Positions 18,583-29,057 are shown, numbered from the stretch's first letter. The stretch: 64,000 nucleotides of DNA from an uncultured Alphaproteobacteria bacterium (GCA_929200255.1 CAKMYZ010000012.1:53672-117671); one strand, 5' to 3'. A program made the numbers and translations. The notes: generated from the letters alone by a model not told the origin.

Positions 18583-20550
18583 ATGAGTCTGCCGCCCGGT
18601 TTCCTTGATGAGTTGCGCACCCGTCTGCCCCTGGGGCAGGTCGTGGGCCGCAAGGTGGTGTGGGATACCCGCAAATCCAATCAGGGCAAGGGCGACCTTT
18701 GGGCGCCGTGCCCGTTCCATCAGGAAAAGACCGCAAGTTTCCACGTCGATGACCGAAAGGGGTTTTACTATTGCTTTGGCTGCCACGCCAAAGGCGACGC
18801 GATTTCCTTTGTCCGCGAGACCGAAAACGTAGATTTTATGGAGGCCGTCAAGATTTTGGCGACTGAGGCAGGTATGACGGTGCCGGCAAGTGACCCGCGC
18901 GCGCAGGAAAAAGCCGACCACCGTACGGTCCTGATTGATGTGATGGAGCAGGCGGTGCAATTCCATCGGTTGCAACTGCAGACAGCTGCTGCTGCGGATG
19001 CGCGCGACTATCTGGAACGACGTGGGTTGAGTGCTGATGCGCAAGCACGCTGGGATATCGGCTTTGCCCCCGGTGCGACGGGCGTGTTGGAGCATCTGAC
19101 AGGCAAAGGCGTTGACACCAAACTGGTGGTTGAGGCCGGGTTGGCGGCGGAAAGCGATCGCGGCAATGGCCTCTATAATCGGTTCCGGGATCGCATCATG
19201 TTCCCGATCCGTGATGCACGCGGGCGGGCGATTGGCTTCGGTGGCCGGGCAATGGACCCCAACCACCCTGCAAAATACTACAACTCGCCGGAAACCACAC
19301 TTTTTGACAAAGGTCGCAGTCTTTATAACCACGGGCCTGCCCGTGAGGCGGCGGGCAAGGGCAAGCCGCTGATTGTGGCCGAAGGTTATATGGATGTGAT
19401 TGCCCTGTCAGAGGCAGGTTTTGGCGCGACCGTCGCCCCCTTGGGGACCGCAATCACAGAAGATCAATTGCGCCTGCTGTGGCGGATCGCGCCAGAGCCG
19501 ATTATCGCACTCGACGGGGACAAGGCGGGCCTGCGGGCCGCGATGCGGGTCATTGATATTGCGCTGCCGCTTCTGGAAGCTGGGCAATCATTGCGCTTTG
19601 CCCTGATGCCAGAGGGGATGGACCCGGATGATTTGATTAAGGCACAGGGTGCGGGTGCGATGCAAAAGCTGCTCGATCAGGCGATCCCGATGGTGCAACT
19701 GCTGTGGCAACGCGAGACCGACGGGCAGGTATTTGACAGCCCCGAGCGCAAAGCCGCCCTCGACAAGGCGCTGCGTGAAAAGATCAAGTTGATTAAGGAT
19801 CCTTCAATTCGCAGCCATTATGGTCAGGCGATCAAGGATTTACGCTGGGCGCTGTTTTCTGCGCGGAAGGGGGGAACGTTCCGCAAGGCTGGCGCGCGCA
19901 ACTGGGCACCTAGGCAAGACGCTTGGAAGCGCGAGGTTAGCCCTGTTGCAGCGGCACGCGCGTCTGCCCTGGCGGCAGGCACAACGGATGAAGGGTATTT
20001 GCGCGAAGCGGTCATCTTGGCCACGATGATGGTGACACCGGCGGTTGCCGCGGAATTTGAAACCGCACTGGAACAAATGGATTGCCGCGATCCATTGCAC
20101 CAGGATGTGCAGGTGGCCCTGTTGCGGCACCTGGCTGCAGATGATCCGGCGCAGGCAATAAATGCGGAACTGGGAGACGAGCCCCTTGAAAAGCTTCTGA
20201 CCCAGAACCATGTGGCCATAAGCCCGGCAGTGCGTCGGGCAGGGGACATTGACGTGGCCCGGCTTTGCCTGGCTGAAGAATTTGCCAAGCTGGTGGCCAG
20301 GCGTGGGCACGCCCGTGAAATCGAAGACGCGGTTGAGGATCTTAGCGGTGTTGCAGATGAAGGGGTGACATGGCGTTTGGCGCAAGCCTCCGCCGCACTC
20401 GACAAGGCGGGGCGGGGTGATAACGATGATCGGGCAGAATATGCCGTTGGTGAAAACGGCGCCCGCATGAAGAAAGACGAGCAAAGTGCGTTTGACCAAC
20501 TTCTTGACCGAATTAATTTTGCAAAAGGGCCTGATCGCCCTAAGTCGTGA
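18583..20550 (+). CDS. dnaG: DNA primase
   Basis: A 655-residue primase that makes RNA primers for replication. The N-terminal CHC2 zinc finger has Cys43, His46, Cys64 and Cys67. The Toprim core is seen in VAEGYMDVIALS and in DGDKAG, with acidic metal-binding residues. The C-terminal ~170 residues form the helicase-binding domain. It is followed by rpoD, the classical macromolecular synthesis arrangement but without rpsU next to it. Confidence 0.96.
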   Translation: MSLPPGFLDELRTRLPLGQVVGRKVVWDTRKSNQGKGDLWAPCPFHQEKTASFHVDDRKGFYYCFGCHAKGDAISFVRETENVDFMEAVKILATEAGMTVPASDPRAQEKADHRTVLIDVMEQAVQFHRLQLQTAAAADARDYLERRGLSADAQARWDIGFAPGATGVLEHLTGKGVDTKLVVEAGLAAESDRGNGLYNRFRDRIMFPIRDARGRAIGFGGRAMDPNHPAKYYNSPETTLFDKGRSLYNHGPAREAAGKGKPLIVAEGYMDVIALSEAGFGATVAPLGTAITEDQLRLLWRIAPEPIIALDGDKAGLRAAMRVIDIALPLLEAGQSLRFALMPEGMDPDDLIKAQGAGAMQKLLDQAIPMVQLLWQRETDGQVFDSPERKAALDKALREKIKLIKDPSIRSHYGQAIKDLRWALFSARKGGTFRKAGARNWAPRQDAWKREVSPVAAARASALAAGTTDEGYLREAVILATMMVTPAVAAEFETALEQMDCRDPLHQDVQVALLRHLAADDPAQAINAELGDEPLEKLLTQNHVAISPAVRRAGDIDVARLCLAEEFAKLVARRGHAREIEDAVEDLSGVADEGVTWRLAQASAALDKAGRGDNDDRAEYAVGENGARMKKDEQSAFDQLLDRINFAKGPDRPKS

Positions 20551-20682
20551 ATCAAGCCACAGTCACTAAAAACAAAGTGTCATCTGCTTGCGAATCACCT
20601 CGATGCGGGGTTGATTCGAATAAAGCCGAATCAGCCGAATCACTTCGGCAGAGGAACAACGCATTCGAAGGGGCAATTCTGC

Positions 20683-22668
20683 ATGGCCGCGAAAGACAAC
20701 GACGACCGCAAAGATGGCGACCAGGACGGCGATATCAGTCTTGATATGAGCCAGGCCGCGGTCAAAAAGATGATCGCTGACGCGCGCGAGCGGGGTTACA
20801 TCACATATGATCAGCTGAACGCGGTACTGCCGCCAGAGCAGGTGTCTTCTGACCAAATCGAAGACGTGATGTCGATGTTGTCTGAAATGGGCATCCAGGT
20901 CACGGAGGAAGAAGAAAGCGAAGAGGCCGAAGACAGCAAGAGTGGCACCGAAGTTGCGACTGTTGCCGGCTCCCGCGAGGTCACACTTGGTGGCGCTGAG
21001 GCTGAAAAGCTTGACCGTACCGATGACCCGGTCCGCATGTACCTGCGTGAGATGGGCTCGGTTGAACTGTTGTCCCGCGAAGGTGAAATCGCGATTGCCA
21101 AGCGGATTGAGGCCGGCCGCAACACCATGATCCTTGGGCTTTGTGAAAGCCCGCTGACTTTTCAGGCGATCACGATCTGGCGCGACGAACTCCTGTCCGA
21201 GGATATCCTGCTGCGCGATGTGATCGACCTTGAAACCACTTTCGGTAATCAGCTTGACGAGGATGGTGAGGAAGAAACCGTTGTCGCCGCACCCGTTGCT
21301 GCCGGAACTGAGGAAAAGAAAGAAGACACGCAAGAGCTGGACGCCGATGGCAACCCTATTGCCAAGGACGACGACGATGACGACGATGATCAGGCCAATA
21401 TGTCGCTTGCTGCAATGGAGGCCGCACTCAAGCCGCGCGTTCTTGAAACGCTAGAGCTGATTGCACGCGATTTTTCGATGCTGTCCGATATGCAGGATGC
21501 CCGGATGTCGGCGACCTTGAACGAGGATTCATCGTTCTCTGACAAGCAGGAAACGAAGTATCAAAAGCTGCGCTCTGAGATTGTGGAGCTGGTGAATTCA
21601 CTTCACCTGCACAACAACCGGATTGAGGCGCTGATTGACCAGCTTTACGGCATCAACCGCCGGATCATGTCCATCGACAGTTCCATGGTGAAACTGGCCG
21701 ACCAGGCCCGCATCAACCGTCGTGAATTTATTGACGCCTATCGAGGGCGCGAACTGGACCCCAACTGGCTTGAAGAGATGTCAGAAAAATCCGGCCGTGG
21801 CTGGCAGATGATGATCGAGAAATCGACTGGCAAGATTGAAGAATTGCGCGGTGATATGGCGCAGGTTGGGCAGTACGTCGGCGTCGATATCACTGAATTC
21901 CGCCGCATCGTCCAACAGGTCCAAAAGGGCGAAAAAGAGGCGCGCCAGGCCAAGAAAGAAATGGTCGAGGCGAACCTGCGTTTGGTCATTTCAATTGCCA
22001 AGAAGTACACGAACCGTGGCCTGCAATTCCTTGACCTTATTCAGGAAGGCAACATTGGCCTGATGAAGGCGGTCGACAAGTTCGAATATCGCCGCGGTTA
22101 CAAATTCTCGACCTACGCGACATGGTGGATCCGTCAGGCGATCACCCGCTCGATCGCTGATCAGGCCCGGACGATCCGTATTCCCGTGCATATGATCGAG
22201 ACAATCAACAAATTGGTCCGTACCGGCCGCCAGATGCTGCATGAAATCGGACGTGAGCCGACGCCAGAGGAACTTGCTGAAAAGCTGCAAATGCCTTTGG
22301 AGAAGGTCCGCAAGGTGATGAAGATCGCCAAAGAACCGATCAGCCTTGAGACGCCAATTGGTGACGAAGAAGACAGCCAACTGGGTGATTTTATCGAGGA
22401 CAAGAATGCGATCCTGCCGTTGGACAGCGCCATTCAGGAAAACCTCAAAGAGACCACGACGCGGGTTCTGGCCTCACTTACCCCGCGCGAAGAACGTGTG
22501 CTGCGGATGCGCTTTGGCATCGGCATGAACACTGACCACACGCTTGAAGAAGTGGGTCAGCAGTTCAGCGTCACGCGTGAACGTATCCGTCAGATCGAGG
22601 CGAAAGCACTGCGGAAGCTGAAGCATCCAAGCCGATCACGGAAATTGCGGTCGTTCTTGGATCAGTAA
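20683..22668 (+). CDS. rpoD: RNA polymerase primary sigma factor (sigma-70)
   Basis: A 661-residue housekeeping sigma factor. It shows the sigma 1.1 domain ([17 protein letters not shown]), region 1.2 ([11 protein letters not shown]), a long non-conserved region with an aspartate-rich acidic stretch near residues 229-236, region 2 with [16 protein letters not shown], region 3 and region 4 with the helix-turn-helix [14 protein letters not shown]. An in-frame ATG at 20611 exists, but the ATG at 20683 follows a GAAGGGG site and begins the family's usual N terminus. A strong intrinsic terminator follows within 30 bases of the stop. Confidence 0.97.
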   Translation: MAAKDNDDRKDGDQDGDISLDMSQAAVKKMIADARERGYITYDQLNAVLPPEQVSSDQIEDVMSMLSEMGIQVTEEEESEEAEDSKSGTEVATVAGSREVTLGGAEAEKLDRTDDPVRMYLREMGSVELLSREGEIAIAKRIEAGRNTMILGLCESPLTFQAITIWRDELLSEDILLRDVIDLETTFGNQLDEDGEEETVVAAPVAAGTEEKKEDTQELDADGNPIAKDDDDDDDDQANMSLAAMEAALKPRVLETLELIARDFSMLSDMQDARMSATLNEDSSFSDKQETKYQKLRSEIVELVNSLHLHNNRIEALIDQLYGINRRIMSIDSSMVKLADQARINRREFIDAYRGRELDPNWLEEMSEKSGRGWQMMIEKSTGKIEELRGDMAQVGQYVGVDITEFRRIVQQVQKGEKEARQAKKEMVEANLRLVISIAKKYTNRGLQFLDLIQEGNIGLMKAVDKFEYRRGYKFSTYATWWIRQAITRSIADQARTIRIPVHMIETINKLVRTGRQMLHEIGREPTPEELAEKLQMPLEKVRKVMKIAKEPISLETPIGDEEDSQLGDFIEDKNAILPLDSAIQENLKETTTRVLASLTPREERVLRMRFGIGMNTDHTLEEVGQQFSVTRERIRQIEAKALRKLKHPSRSRKLRSFLDQ

Positions 22669-22692
22669 AATTCGATTGCGATCAGCCTCTTG

Positions 22693-22730
22693 ACCCCTTC
22701 GGTCTCTTGGATCGGAGGGGTTTTGTTTTT
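22693..22730 (+). terminator. Intrinsic terminator of rpoD
   Basis: CCCCTTCG and CGGAGGGG form an 8-bp stem with one wobble, followed by TTTTGTTTTT. It lies 25 bases after the rpoD stop. Confidence 0.8.
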
Positions 22731-22813
22731 GCTGTATGGAGTGATCGCACTTGGCTTAGCCTTCACGCGCGGGGCCTGAGGTTCTATTCTGACCCAAGCA
22801 AAAGAGGCAAACA

Positions 22814-23063
22814 TGTCATTATTCTCAAAACTCTTCGGTGGTGGCACCACGCCGTCTGCAGAACCCGAAACCTATGACGGCTTTACAATCAAGCCTACGC
22901 CACAAAAGGAATGCGGCGGCTGGCGGCGCGGATCGAAAGGGATGGGCAAGAGCATTTGTTGATCCGCTCGGACGTGCTGAATTCCAAGGAACAGGCAGAG
23001 GCAGCATCGGTCGCCAAAGCCAAACAGATCATCGACGAACAGGGTCTGCGGCTGTTCGGATAA
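22814..23063 (+). pseudogene. HlyU family protein gene with a frameshift
   Basis: The first frame gives MSLFSKLFGGG and then YDGFTIKPTPQKECGG, matching the start of HlyU-family proteins. It then goes out of frame and stops early. A second frame picks up at about residue 36 with RLAARIERDGQEHLLIRSDV and runs to a normal end DEQGLRLFG with TAA at 23061-23063. The span is 250 bases, one more than a multiple of three, so a single net +1 (or -2) change near 22911-22925 explains everything. HlyU proteins are small transcriptional activators first described for hemolysin control. It is either a recent pseudogene or a sequencing error. Confidence 0.75.
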
Positions 23064-23183
23064 GGGGCAGGTTACAGCCGCTCACACCCTGCTCATGTGC
23101 ATTTACGATCACGTGACATGTGGTTTCAGTAGATTGAAGTGAGGTCGTTTCAGGCGCACATCCCCACCAGAAAGGATGTCGTC

Positions 23184-23513
23184 ATGACCAAACTCTCAAT
23201 CTCATTTGCCGCAGCGACGCTGTCGGTCTCATTGCCTCTCGCTGTCAATGCCTATGGCACTGAACCTGCGCCGTTATCCTACGCCACACTTTCGCAGGTG
23301 GAGATGTCACCCGCCGTGGCAAGCGACCATGACGGCACCTGCGCGGTTCCGATGACCGCGCTTCAGGCCTTTATTTTGGGCTTTCGGATGCCGGATTGGA
23401 TGACACGGCATCCATCCAACACACACCGCTGGCCTGTGCGCAAGAGTAACCACGCGGGCTCTTGCGCTTTCTGTGTGACCCGCGGATTGTGCAGGCATGC
23501 AAAACCGATTTGA
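23184..23513 (+). CDS. Possible small secreted protein
   Basis: A 109-residue frame begins with a good signal peptide (MTKLSISFAAATLSVSLPLAV then NAYG). The next 50 residues look like ordinary mature protein, but the last 35 are Cys/His/Arg-rich and less protein-like. A 9-bp hairpin with a short T run (23438-23467) falls inside that tail, and in another frame a TAA lies in its loop. The real protein may therefore end earlier after a frameshift. The tail overlaps the start of the YjbQ gene by 17 bases. Confidence 0.35.
   Translation: MTKLSISFAAATLSVSLPLAVNAYGTEPAPLSYATLSQVEMSPAVASDHDGTCAVPMTALQAFILGFRMPDWMTRHPSNTHRWPVRKSNHAGSCAFCVTRGLCRHAKPI
23438..23475 (+). terminator. Hairpin before YjbQ gene
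   Basis: Arms GCGCAAGAG (23438-23446) and CTCTTGCGC (23459-23467) match perfectly, with a 12-base loop and TTTCTGTG after. It resembles a weak intrinsic terminator for the upstream small ORF and sits about 30 bases before the YjbQ start. Confidence 0.45.
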
Positions 23514-23901
23514 GATTTCAACCTCTGGTCCTGGCCTTTATGCGTTTACGCGCCAAGTGGCGGATTGGGTGTCTGGTACGGGGTTGCTGACGCTCTTTGT
23601 GCAGCACACATCGGCGAGCCTTGTCATTCAGGAAAATGCCGATCCTGAGGTGCAGGTGGATTTGCAGAACTTTTTTGCGCGACTGGTTCCGCCCACAACA
23701 GACCCTGCGATGGCCTATCTGACCCATACCTATGAGGGCCCCGATGATATGCCTGCGCACATCAAGGCGGCTTTGCTTCCCACATATTTGTCTATTCCGG
23801 TGACTGATGGGCGCATGGCCCTTGGCACCTGGCAGGGGATCTATCTATTCGAGCATCGTGACCGGCCACATATCCGCTCGATCGCTGCACACTTAAGCTA
23901 G
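23497..23901 (+). CDS. YjbQ/UPF0047 family protein
   Basis: A 134-residue protein matching the YjbQ family, also called secondary thiamine-phosphate synthase-like. Typical elements are LLTLFVQHTSASLVIQENAD and, near the C terminus, PVTDGRMALGTWQGIYLFEHR with the conserved EHR end. The biological role is unsettled; a weak thiamine phosphate synthase activity is reported for relatives. It stands alone before nrdR. Confidence 0.9.
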   Translation: MQNRFEISTSGPGLYAFTRQVADWVSGTGLLTLFVQHTSASLVIQENADPEVQVDLQNFFARLVPPTTDPAMAYLTHTYEGPDDMPAHIKAALLPTYLSIPVTDGRMALGTWQGIYLFEHRDRPHIRSIAAHLS

Positions 23902-24061
23902 GTGTTTGCCACATTGAGTCCCATTGGCAACGGTTGCCCGGCTGCATCTTGCGTCCAAATTTGCCCACTACCCAAAACTTGACATGCTTCCTATACTGCC
24001 TGTGGATAAGTTGGGCTGTGGCACAAGCGATAGGCTCAGAAGCGAGAGGTAAGGATCCAGT

Positions 24062-24535
24062 ATGCGTTGCCCATTTTGTGGAAATGTTGACACCCAGGTC
24101 AAAGACAGCCGCCCTGCCGAAGATCATGTGGCGATCCGCAGGCGGCGGTTCTGCCCGGCCTGTGGCGGGCGCTTTACCACATATGAACGGGTGCAATTGC
24201 GTGATCTGGTCGTGATCAAGACCAATGGGCGTCGCGAGGATTTCGATCGGCCCAAATTGGAACGCTCAATTCGGATCGCGTTGCAAAAGCGCCCGGTCGA
24301 ACCAGAGCGTATTGATCAGATGATCAGCGGCATCGTGCGTCGCCTTGAGAGTATGGGTGAAACGGACATTCCATCGGGCACTATTGGTGAGATTGTGATG
24401 GAAAGCCTCGCGCGCATCGATACCGTAGCCTACGTGCGTTTTGCCAGCGTTTACAAGAACTTTCAGGCCGCGGATGATTTCGACAAATTCGTCAGTGAGC
24501 TTCGCCCCGATACCCCCGTCGAAGACGAAGAGTGA
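24062..24535 (+). CDS. nrdR: Transcriptional repressor NrdR
   Basis: A 157-residue regulator of ribonucleotide reductase genes. The N-terminal zinc ribbon has Cys3, Cys6, Cys31 and Cys34 (RCPFCG and FCPACGGRF). An ATP-cone covers about residues 49-139 and senses ATP/dATP. The length is normal. Its TGA overlaps the GTG start of ribD, an arrangement common in proteobacteria. Confidence 0.96.
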   Translation: MRCPFCGNVDTQVKDSRPAEDHVAIRRRRFCPACGGRFTTYERVQLRDLVVIKTNGRREDFDRPKLERSIRIALQKRPVEPERIDQMISGIVRRLESMGETDIPSGTIGEIVMESLARIDTVAYVRFASVYKNFQAADDFDKFVSELRPDTPVEDEE

Positions 24536-25620
24536 CTATCAGATCTGATGCACGTTTCATGGCGATGGCCTTGTCCTTGGGCCGGCGCGGGATGGGGCGT
24601 GTCTGGCCAAATCCAGCCGTTGGCTGTGTCATCGTCAAAGATGGCCTGGTTGTGGGCCGCGGGTGGACCGCAGATGGAGGCCGCCCGCATGCTGAACCGC
24701 AGGCGCTTGCGCAAGCCGGGTCGTTGGCCCAGGGGGCAACGGTCTATGTCACTTTGGAACCCTGTTCACATGAAGGCAAAACCCCGCCCTGCGCGAAGGC
24801 GCTGATAGCTGCAAAGGTTTCGCGCGTTGTTGTCGCGATCGGTGACCCGGACCCCCGTGTTTCCGGGCGCGGGATTGCTATGTTGGAGGCGGCAGGTATT
24901 GAAGTCAGCCAGGGCGTGCTCGCCGATGAGGCCGCGTCGGATCATGCTGGCTTCCTGCTGCGGCTGACCCGGCAGCGACCCTTTGTGACGCTGAAACTGG
25001 CGGGCACTTTGGATGGGCGCATTGCCACGGCCACGGGTGAAAGTAAGTGGATCACCAGTCCGGCTGCGCGCCGCGCCGTTCACATGATGCGTGCGCGGCA
25101 TGACGCCGTCGTGGTTGGTGCAGGCACCGTGCGCGCAGATGATCCTGCACTGACGGTGCGCGGCCTTGGCATGAAACGTCAGCCAGTGCGCGTTATCGTA
25201 TCACGCGCTGCAAAAATTTCCGCAGACAAGGTACTTGCAAAGACCGCCCGCGATGTGCCTGTCTGGTTGTGCCATGGCAAGGATGCCGATGTTACGGAAT
25301 GGACTGCTGCAGGCGCCAAAAGCCTGCCATGCCAGACATCGGCAGGTCAGGTTGATCCTGTTGCGCTGATGTCCGCCCTGGCCACAGAGGGGATCACGCG
25401 CGTCTTTTGCGAAGGCGGCGGTATGCTTGCCGCATCGTTGCTGCATGCCGACCTGGTGGATCGCCTTGTGGTGTTTTCTGCAGGGGTGGCCATTGGGGCC
25501 GAAGGGACGCCGATGCTGGCGGGCATGGAGATTGACCAGCTGGCCAGTGCCCCGCGATTTGCGTTGGAACAGGCCCAACCTGTGGGCGATGATATCTGTC
25601 ACAGTTGGCGGCGTGCCTGA
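24532..25620 (+). CDS. ribD: Bifunctional riboflavin deaminase/reductase RibD
   Basis: A 362-residue enzyme that deaminates and then reduces the pyrimidine intermediate of riboflavin synthesis. The deaminase zinc site is His53-Ala-Glu55 with Pro77-Cys78 and Cys87. The reductase domain starts near residue 145 ([17 protein letters not shown]). The start is GTG at 24532, overlapping the nrdR stop; a later ATG at 24559 would cut the conserved SDARFM head. It ends against the convergent kpsC, the two stops abutting as TGATCA. Confidence 0.95.
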   Translation: MTIRSDARFMAMALSLGRRGMGRVWPNPAVGCVIVKDGLVVGRGWTADGGRPHAEPQALAQAGSLAQGATVYVTLEPCSHEGKTPPCAKALIAAKVSRVVVAIGDPDPRVSGRGIAMLEAAGIEVSQGVLADEAASDHAGFLLRLTRQRPFVTLKLAGTLDGRIATATGESKWITSPAARRAVHMMRARHDAVVVGAGTVRADDPALTVRGLGMKRQPVRVIVSRAAKISADKVLAKTARDVPVWLCHGKDADVTEWTAAGAKSLPCQTSAGQVDPVALMSALATEGITRVFCEGGGMLAASLLHADLVDRLVVFSAGVAIGAEGTPMLAGMEIDQLASAPRFALEQAQPVGDDICHSWRRA

Positions 25621-27615
25621 TCAACGCCACAGAAAGGCATAGCCCGCAAACAAACCTTGCAGTTTTGCCAACGCGCGATTGCCCGCGCCGGGCGTGGGCA
25701 GGTCGTCGTTTTCAATCCGGTCCACGATCACTTCGACGGGGCAGGGTAACCCGGTGACCGGGTCGCGATAGCGCGGATAAGCGATCAATGCGGCATGCAC
25801 GAGGGCGGGCAGGTCAACCCGGGCGATACGTCGGCCAATGGGCATGGCGCGGTCGTCGGTTAGTCCCCACCCGCTATAGAATGGCGCGCCAAGGCAGGTG
25901 ACCTGCTTGCCGCGCAGCAGGGCCTCGAACCCCAGGAGTGAGGTCATGGTCCAGACCTCGTCAACGGCGTCAATCGCCGCGATGGGATCGGCGTTTGCCA
26001 GAACAACATCTGCCAGCTTGTCCGCGTCGGCAACGGCACCAGATCGCAGACCCGCCTCGACGTCCGGGTGAGGCTTGTAGATGATCACGGCAGCTGGGTT
26101 TGCGTCACGCACGGCGGCCAGAAGCCCCGCATTGTCCGTTACATCCGTTGTTCCGAGGCGAATGGAAGCATCGTCCTGCACCTGACCCGGCACCAGAATG
26201 CGCCGACCCTTGGGCAGCGCTGGCAGAGGCGCCCCGGTCAGATTGTACTTCGAGAGGCCTGCATCAGTGATCCGCGCGATCAGCGCCGAGGCCCGTGCCC
26301 GCGCGCCATCATCCAGCCTATCAGAGGCGTTCAGCAAGCTCTCCAACCTGCTGGGCCGGGTGGCATCGTAGTAGATGCCGATATCGTCCAGGACCAGGCT
26401 GAGCGGTGCGATCAGCTCTGCACCCAAGCCCCGCGAGCGTAAAAAACCGTCCTCAACCAAGGTGGCATCTTCGCCGCCTGTGCTGGCCCAACGCATCAGG
26501 TGCGCGTCGCAGCGCTGGGCTTTGCGCACCGCAGCACGGCCGCGCGCAAAACGCATCGTCTTGCTGTCGCCAAAGAACTGTTGCAATGGTTTGCGCTTCC
26601 ATGGGCGCATATCTGCCGCGACCCATCCCTGATGGTCATCACGCCATGCGGTGGCCGCACTTGCCAGTGTGGCTGCTGCTTCTTCAAAGCTGCAAAGCCT
26701 GTCGTGGAAGGGGTCGTACCATGTGGGATACAGGATCATCGCGCCCGCAAACAGCTGCGCACGGGTCAGGTTGCGCTGCCTGCGCTGGAGAGGCTTGCGA
26801 TCATCGGTCAGCCCCCAGCCCATGTAGAAGGGCTGGCCAAGAACCACAGGTTTATGTCCTGCGAGGATCGCTTCGAACCCCAGTTGTGACGACACGGTGT
26901 AGACCGCAATGGCACCTTCCAGCAGCGCCCAGGGGGAGACCTGCGCGTCTAACACAGTGATCCGATCATTGGCATCTTTGTCGGTGAAATACCCGTCGCT
27001 GTGCCCAGCCTTGGTTTGGGGGTGGGTTTTGATGATGATCCGTGCGCCGGGGTGTTCGGTCAGCGCAAAGAACAGCATCTCGCGAAAAGAATTGCTGTCG
27101 CATCCGCTGGCTTTGATCGACGCATCCTTGCGGGTTTGGTCGACCACCAGCACATAGCCTGGATCAGGGACAGGCAGCGCAGGGTCAAAGGCGTTGTACT
27201 TCGACAGATGCGCCGATTTCAGCGTTGCAATGCCCGCCTTGGCGCGGTTGAGCAGGACAGTATCATCCAGCGGGTCCTCAGCCAGGATCGCTTCAAGGTC
27301 CGAACGCGTTTCAGGATCAAAATGAACGCCCGCCCGGTCGATGCTCAATCCCAGCGGGGCGTCACCATCGCGGCCCAATCGCACCGAGCGCAGAAAGCTG
27401 TCTTCGACCCGGACAATACCTGCGCCCTTGCGCGCAGCGACGGCTTCGCCCCTTGGCGCAGTCGGGCTGTGGCCCCAGACACCCACCAGATCGTCGCCCT
27501 TTGGTGCACCCAGCTTAATGTCAAAGCCGGCCAGATCCAGAATTCGCCGGACGCGCCCTTCGGTCAGAAAGCCGCCATTGTAAACGTAGAGGTTCTGGCG
27601 CTTGATATCTGTCAT
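25621..27615 (-). CDS. kpsC: Capsule polysaccharide poly-Kdo linker transferase KpsC
   Basis: A 664-residue protein with two homologous halves. Paired motifs repeat about 330 residues apart: EDSFLRSVRLG with EDGFLRSRGLG; KDASI with DDASIR; IIKTHPQTKAG with YKPHPDVEAG; VSSQLGFEAIL with TSLLGFEALL; and FYMGWGLTDDR with FYSGWGLTDDR. This matches KpsC, which builds the poly-beta-Kdo linker of group 2-type capsules with two alternating Kdo transferase modules. It lies 24 bases after kpsS on the same strand. The ABC exporter genes kpsM/T/D/E are not in this window. Confidence 0.93.
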   Translation of the reverse strand: MTDIKRQNLYVYNGGFLTEGRVRRILDLAGFDIKLGAPKGDDLVGVWGHSPTAPRGEAVAARKGAGIVRVEDSFLRSVRLGRDGDAPLGLSIDRAGVHFDPETRSDLEAILAEDPLDDTVLLNRAKAGIATLKSAHLSKYNAFDPALPVPDPGYVLVVDQTRKDASIKASGCDSNSFREMLFFALTEHPGARIIIKTHPQTKAGHSDGYFTDKDANDRITVLDAQVSPWALLEGAIAVYTVSSQLGFEAILAGHKPVVLGQPFYMGWGLTDDRKPLQRRQRNLTRAQLFAGAMILYPTWYDPFHDRLCSFEEAAATLASAATAWRDDHQGWVAADMRPWKRKPLQQFFGDSKTMRFARGRAAVRKAQRCDAHLMRWASTGGEDATLVEDGFLRSRGLGAELIAPLSLVLDDIGIYYDATRPSRLESLLNASDRLDDGARARASALIARITDAGLSKYNLTGAPLPALPKGRRILVPGQVQDDASIRLGTTDVTDNAGLLAAVRDANPAAVIIYKPHPDVEAGLRSGAVADADKLADVVLANADPIAAIDAVDEVWTMTSLLGFEALLRGKQVTCLGAPFYSGWGLTDDRAMPIGRRIARVDLPALVHAALIAYPRYRDPVTGLPCPVEVIVDRIENDDLPTPGAGNRALAKLQGLFAGYAFLWR

Positions 27616-27639
27616 TGCGGCACGCTAGGGCAGGTTGGG

Positions 27640-28920
27640 TTACTTCACAACGCGGATTGGCGCAGGGCCGGCGTTGTTTGCGGGATTCACGGCTTCATAA
27701 GGGCCTGCGGGTGCGAGCATCTTGTCGACCACATGGCGCAACAGTTGTTTGCGGCCAGATGTAGAATAGAAACCACCCGGCAATTGACTGGTTTCAAGTA
27801 GAAACGCGCGATATTTGCGATAGGCATCCAGATCAGGGCGGTGGGGCGTTGCAAAGAAGGCTGCGATAGGTTGGCCTGAGACGAACTCCGGCTTGTTGTA
27901 GACGGCGGTGCCGAACGACTTTAGCGGGATGCCGCGCCAAAGCGCCTGCTGCCCGGCCGTGGAGTTCACTGTGACAGCCGAACGCGCATCACCAAGGATT
28001 TGCGCAAGTTTGCCGCCGCGCAGGTAATGCACCCGCTCTAAAACCTCATGTGCCCGCGCCGTATCCGTGATCGTCTTACGCAGCGGTGATTGCCCGTTCT
28101 CCAGCGGGTGGGCTTTGAAGACGATATGGTGGTGTTTTGGCGCCCCTTTGGCAAAGCCTGTAATCACCTCAGAGATGAACTGTGCCATATCTTCAAACGG
28201 TGAGTGCGCTTGAAAGCTGGCGTCATGCTCCAGTTGCAGCAGGGCGACATGATAAGGGTAGCCGCCTGCCTTGATCCGCCGCGTGGCCAAGGCGCGTCCG
28301 ATTGCAAGAAATGGCATGGAAAGCAGGCGCTTTGTGTAGAGTGCTGCCTCGCGCCGGATCGGTGTGGCGCGATGGGTGCGGAACGCAGGGTAGCGGTGGT
28401 TTCGAAACATCACATACCAATGATAGACCGCGCCATAAAAGATATGCTGGCGCATATCGCCCCATTGCGCAGGTGGTGTTGGCACGTCGGGGCCGGAGCG
28501 CGCCAGACGGACCTGCATCTGTTGCACAGTGATATCCATCAGGCGCGAATGCCCATTGCTGCCGTCCCGCTCGTAGGTCACCCAATACGGGCGCAGATAG
28601 CCCTCTTCAAACACGTGCACGCGCAAGCCAAGGGCCTTGGCCTGTCTAACCGCTTCGGCATGCACGGGGCGGGTATCGCCATAGATCACGATATCAGTGA
28701 TGTGCTTGTCAGTCAGAATGCCGGACAACGCCGTGGGCCAGTGCGATAGGTCTTCGGTAAACGGAAGATAGCCCGGCGCATTGCGCCAAAAGGCGGCATC
28801 ACCGGCATTGAACCCCACGCGCCAGACGGCGGCGCCTGTCTTGCGCAGCATTCTCCCTAAATGCCGAAAATAGGGGCCATGTGGCCCTTGCAGGAAAAGA
28901 AAGGTGCGGTCGGTTGTCAT
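27640..28920 (-). CDS. kpsS: Capsule polysaccharide initiating Kdo transferase KpsS
   Basis: A 426-residue cytoplasmic glycosyltransferase of the KpsS/LipB family. It opens with FLFLQGPHGPYFRHLGR, as expected, and has VFEEGYLRPYWVT and a late TVNSTAGQQALWRGIP segment. KpsS adds the first Kdo residue to the lysophosphatidylglycerol anchor, after which KpsC extends the linker. It is translated first in the kpsS-kpsC pair, and its promoter faces ribE. Confidence 0.93.
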   Translation of the reverse strand: MTTDRTFLFLQGPHGPYFRHLGRMLRKTGAAVWRVGFNAGDAAFWRNAPGYLPFTEDLSHWPTALSGILTDKHITDIVIYGDTRPVHAEAVRQAKALGLRVHVFEEGYLRPYWVTYERDGSNGHSRLMDITVQQMQVRLARSGPDVPTPPAQWGDMRQHIFYGAVYHWYVMFRNHRYPAFRTHRATPIRREAALYTKRLLSMPFLAIGRALATRRIKAGGYPYHVALLQLEHDASFQAHSPFEDMAQFISEVITGFAKGAPKHHHIVFKAHPLENGQSPLRKTITDTARAHEVLERVHYLRGGKLAQILGDARSAVTVNSTAGQQALWRGIPLKSFGTAVYNKPEFVSGQPIAAFFATPHRPDLDAYRKYRAFLLETSQLPGGFYSTSGRKQLLRHVVDKMLAPAGPYEAVNPANNAGPAPIRVVK

Positions 28921-29057
28921 AGGGACTTTATAAGCTTGTGCGGTTGAGGTCGTGCTAACGTCTATTCCTGTCTCTTTTGTGGCGCGCTGACAAGCGGTCT
29001 GACTTGCCCGCCCGCGGTGGCTCGGCTAGGTCAAGGGAAGGAAATGAAGGATCTTTT

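Noticed and set aside
23902..24061. NrdR box or promoter before nrdR
   Set aside because: TTGACA and TATACT occur near 23978-23996 but only seven bases apart, so they do not form a promoter; no paired NrdR boxes were found.
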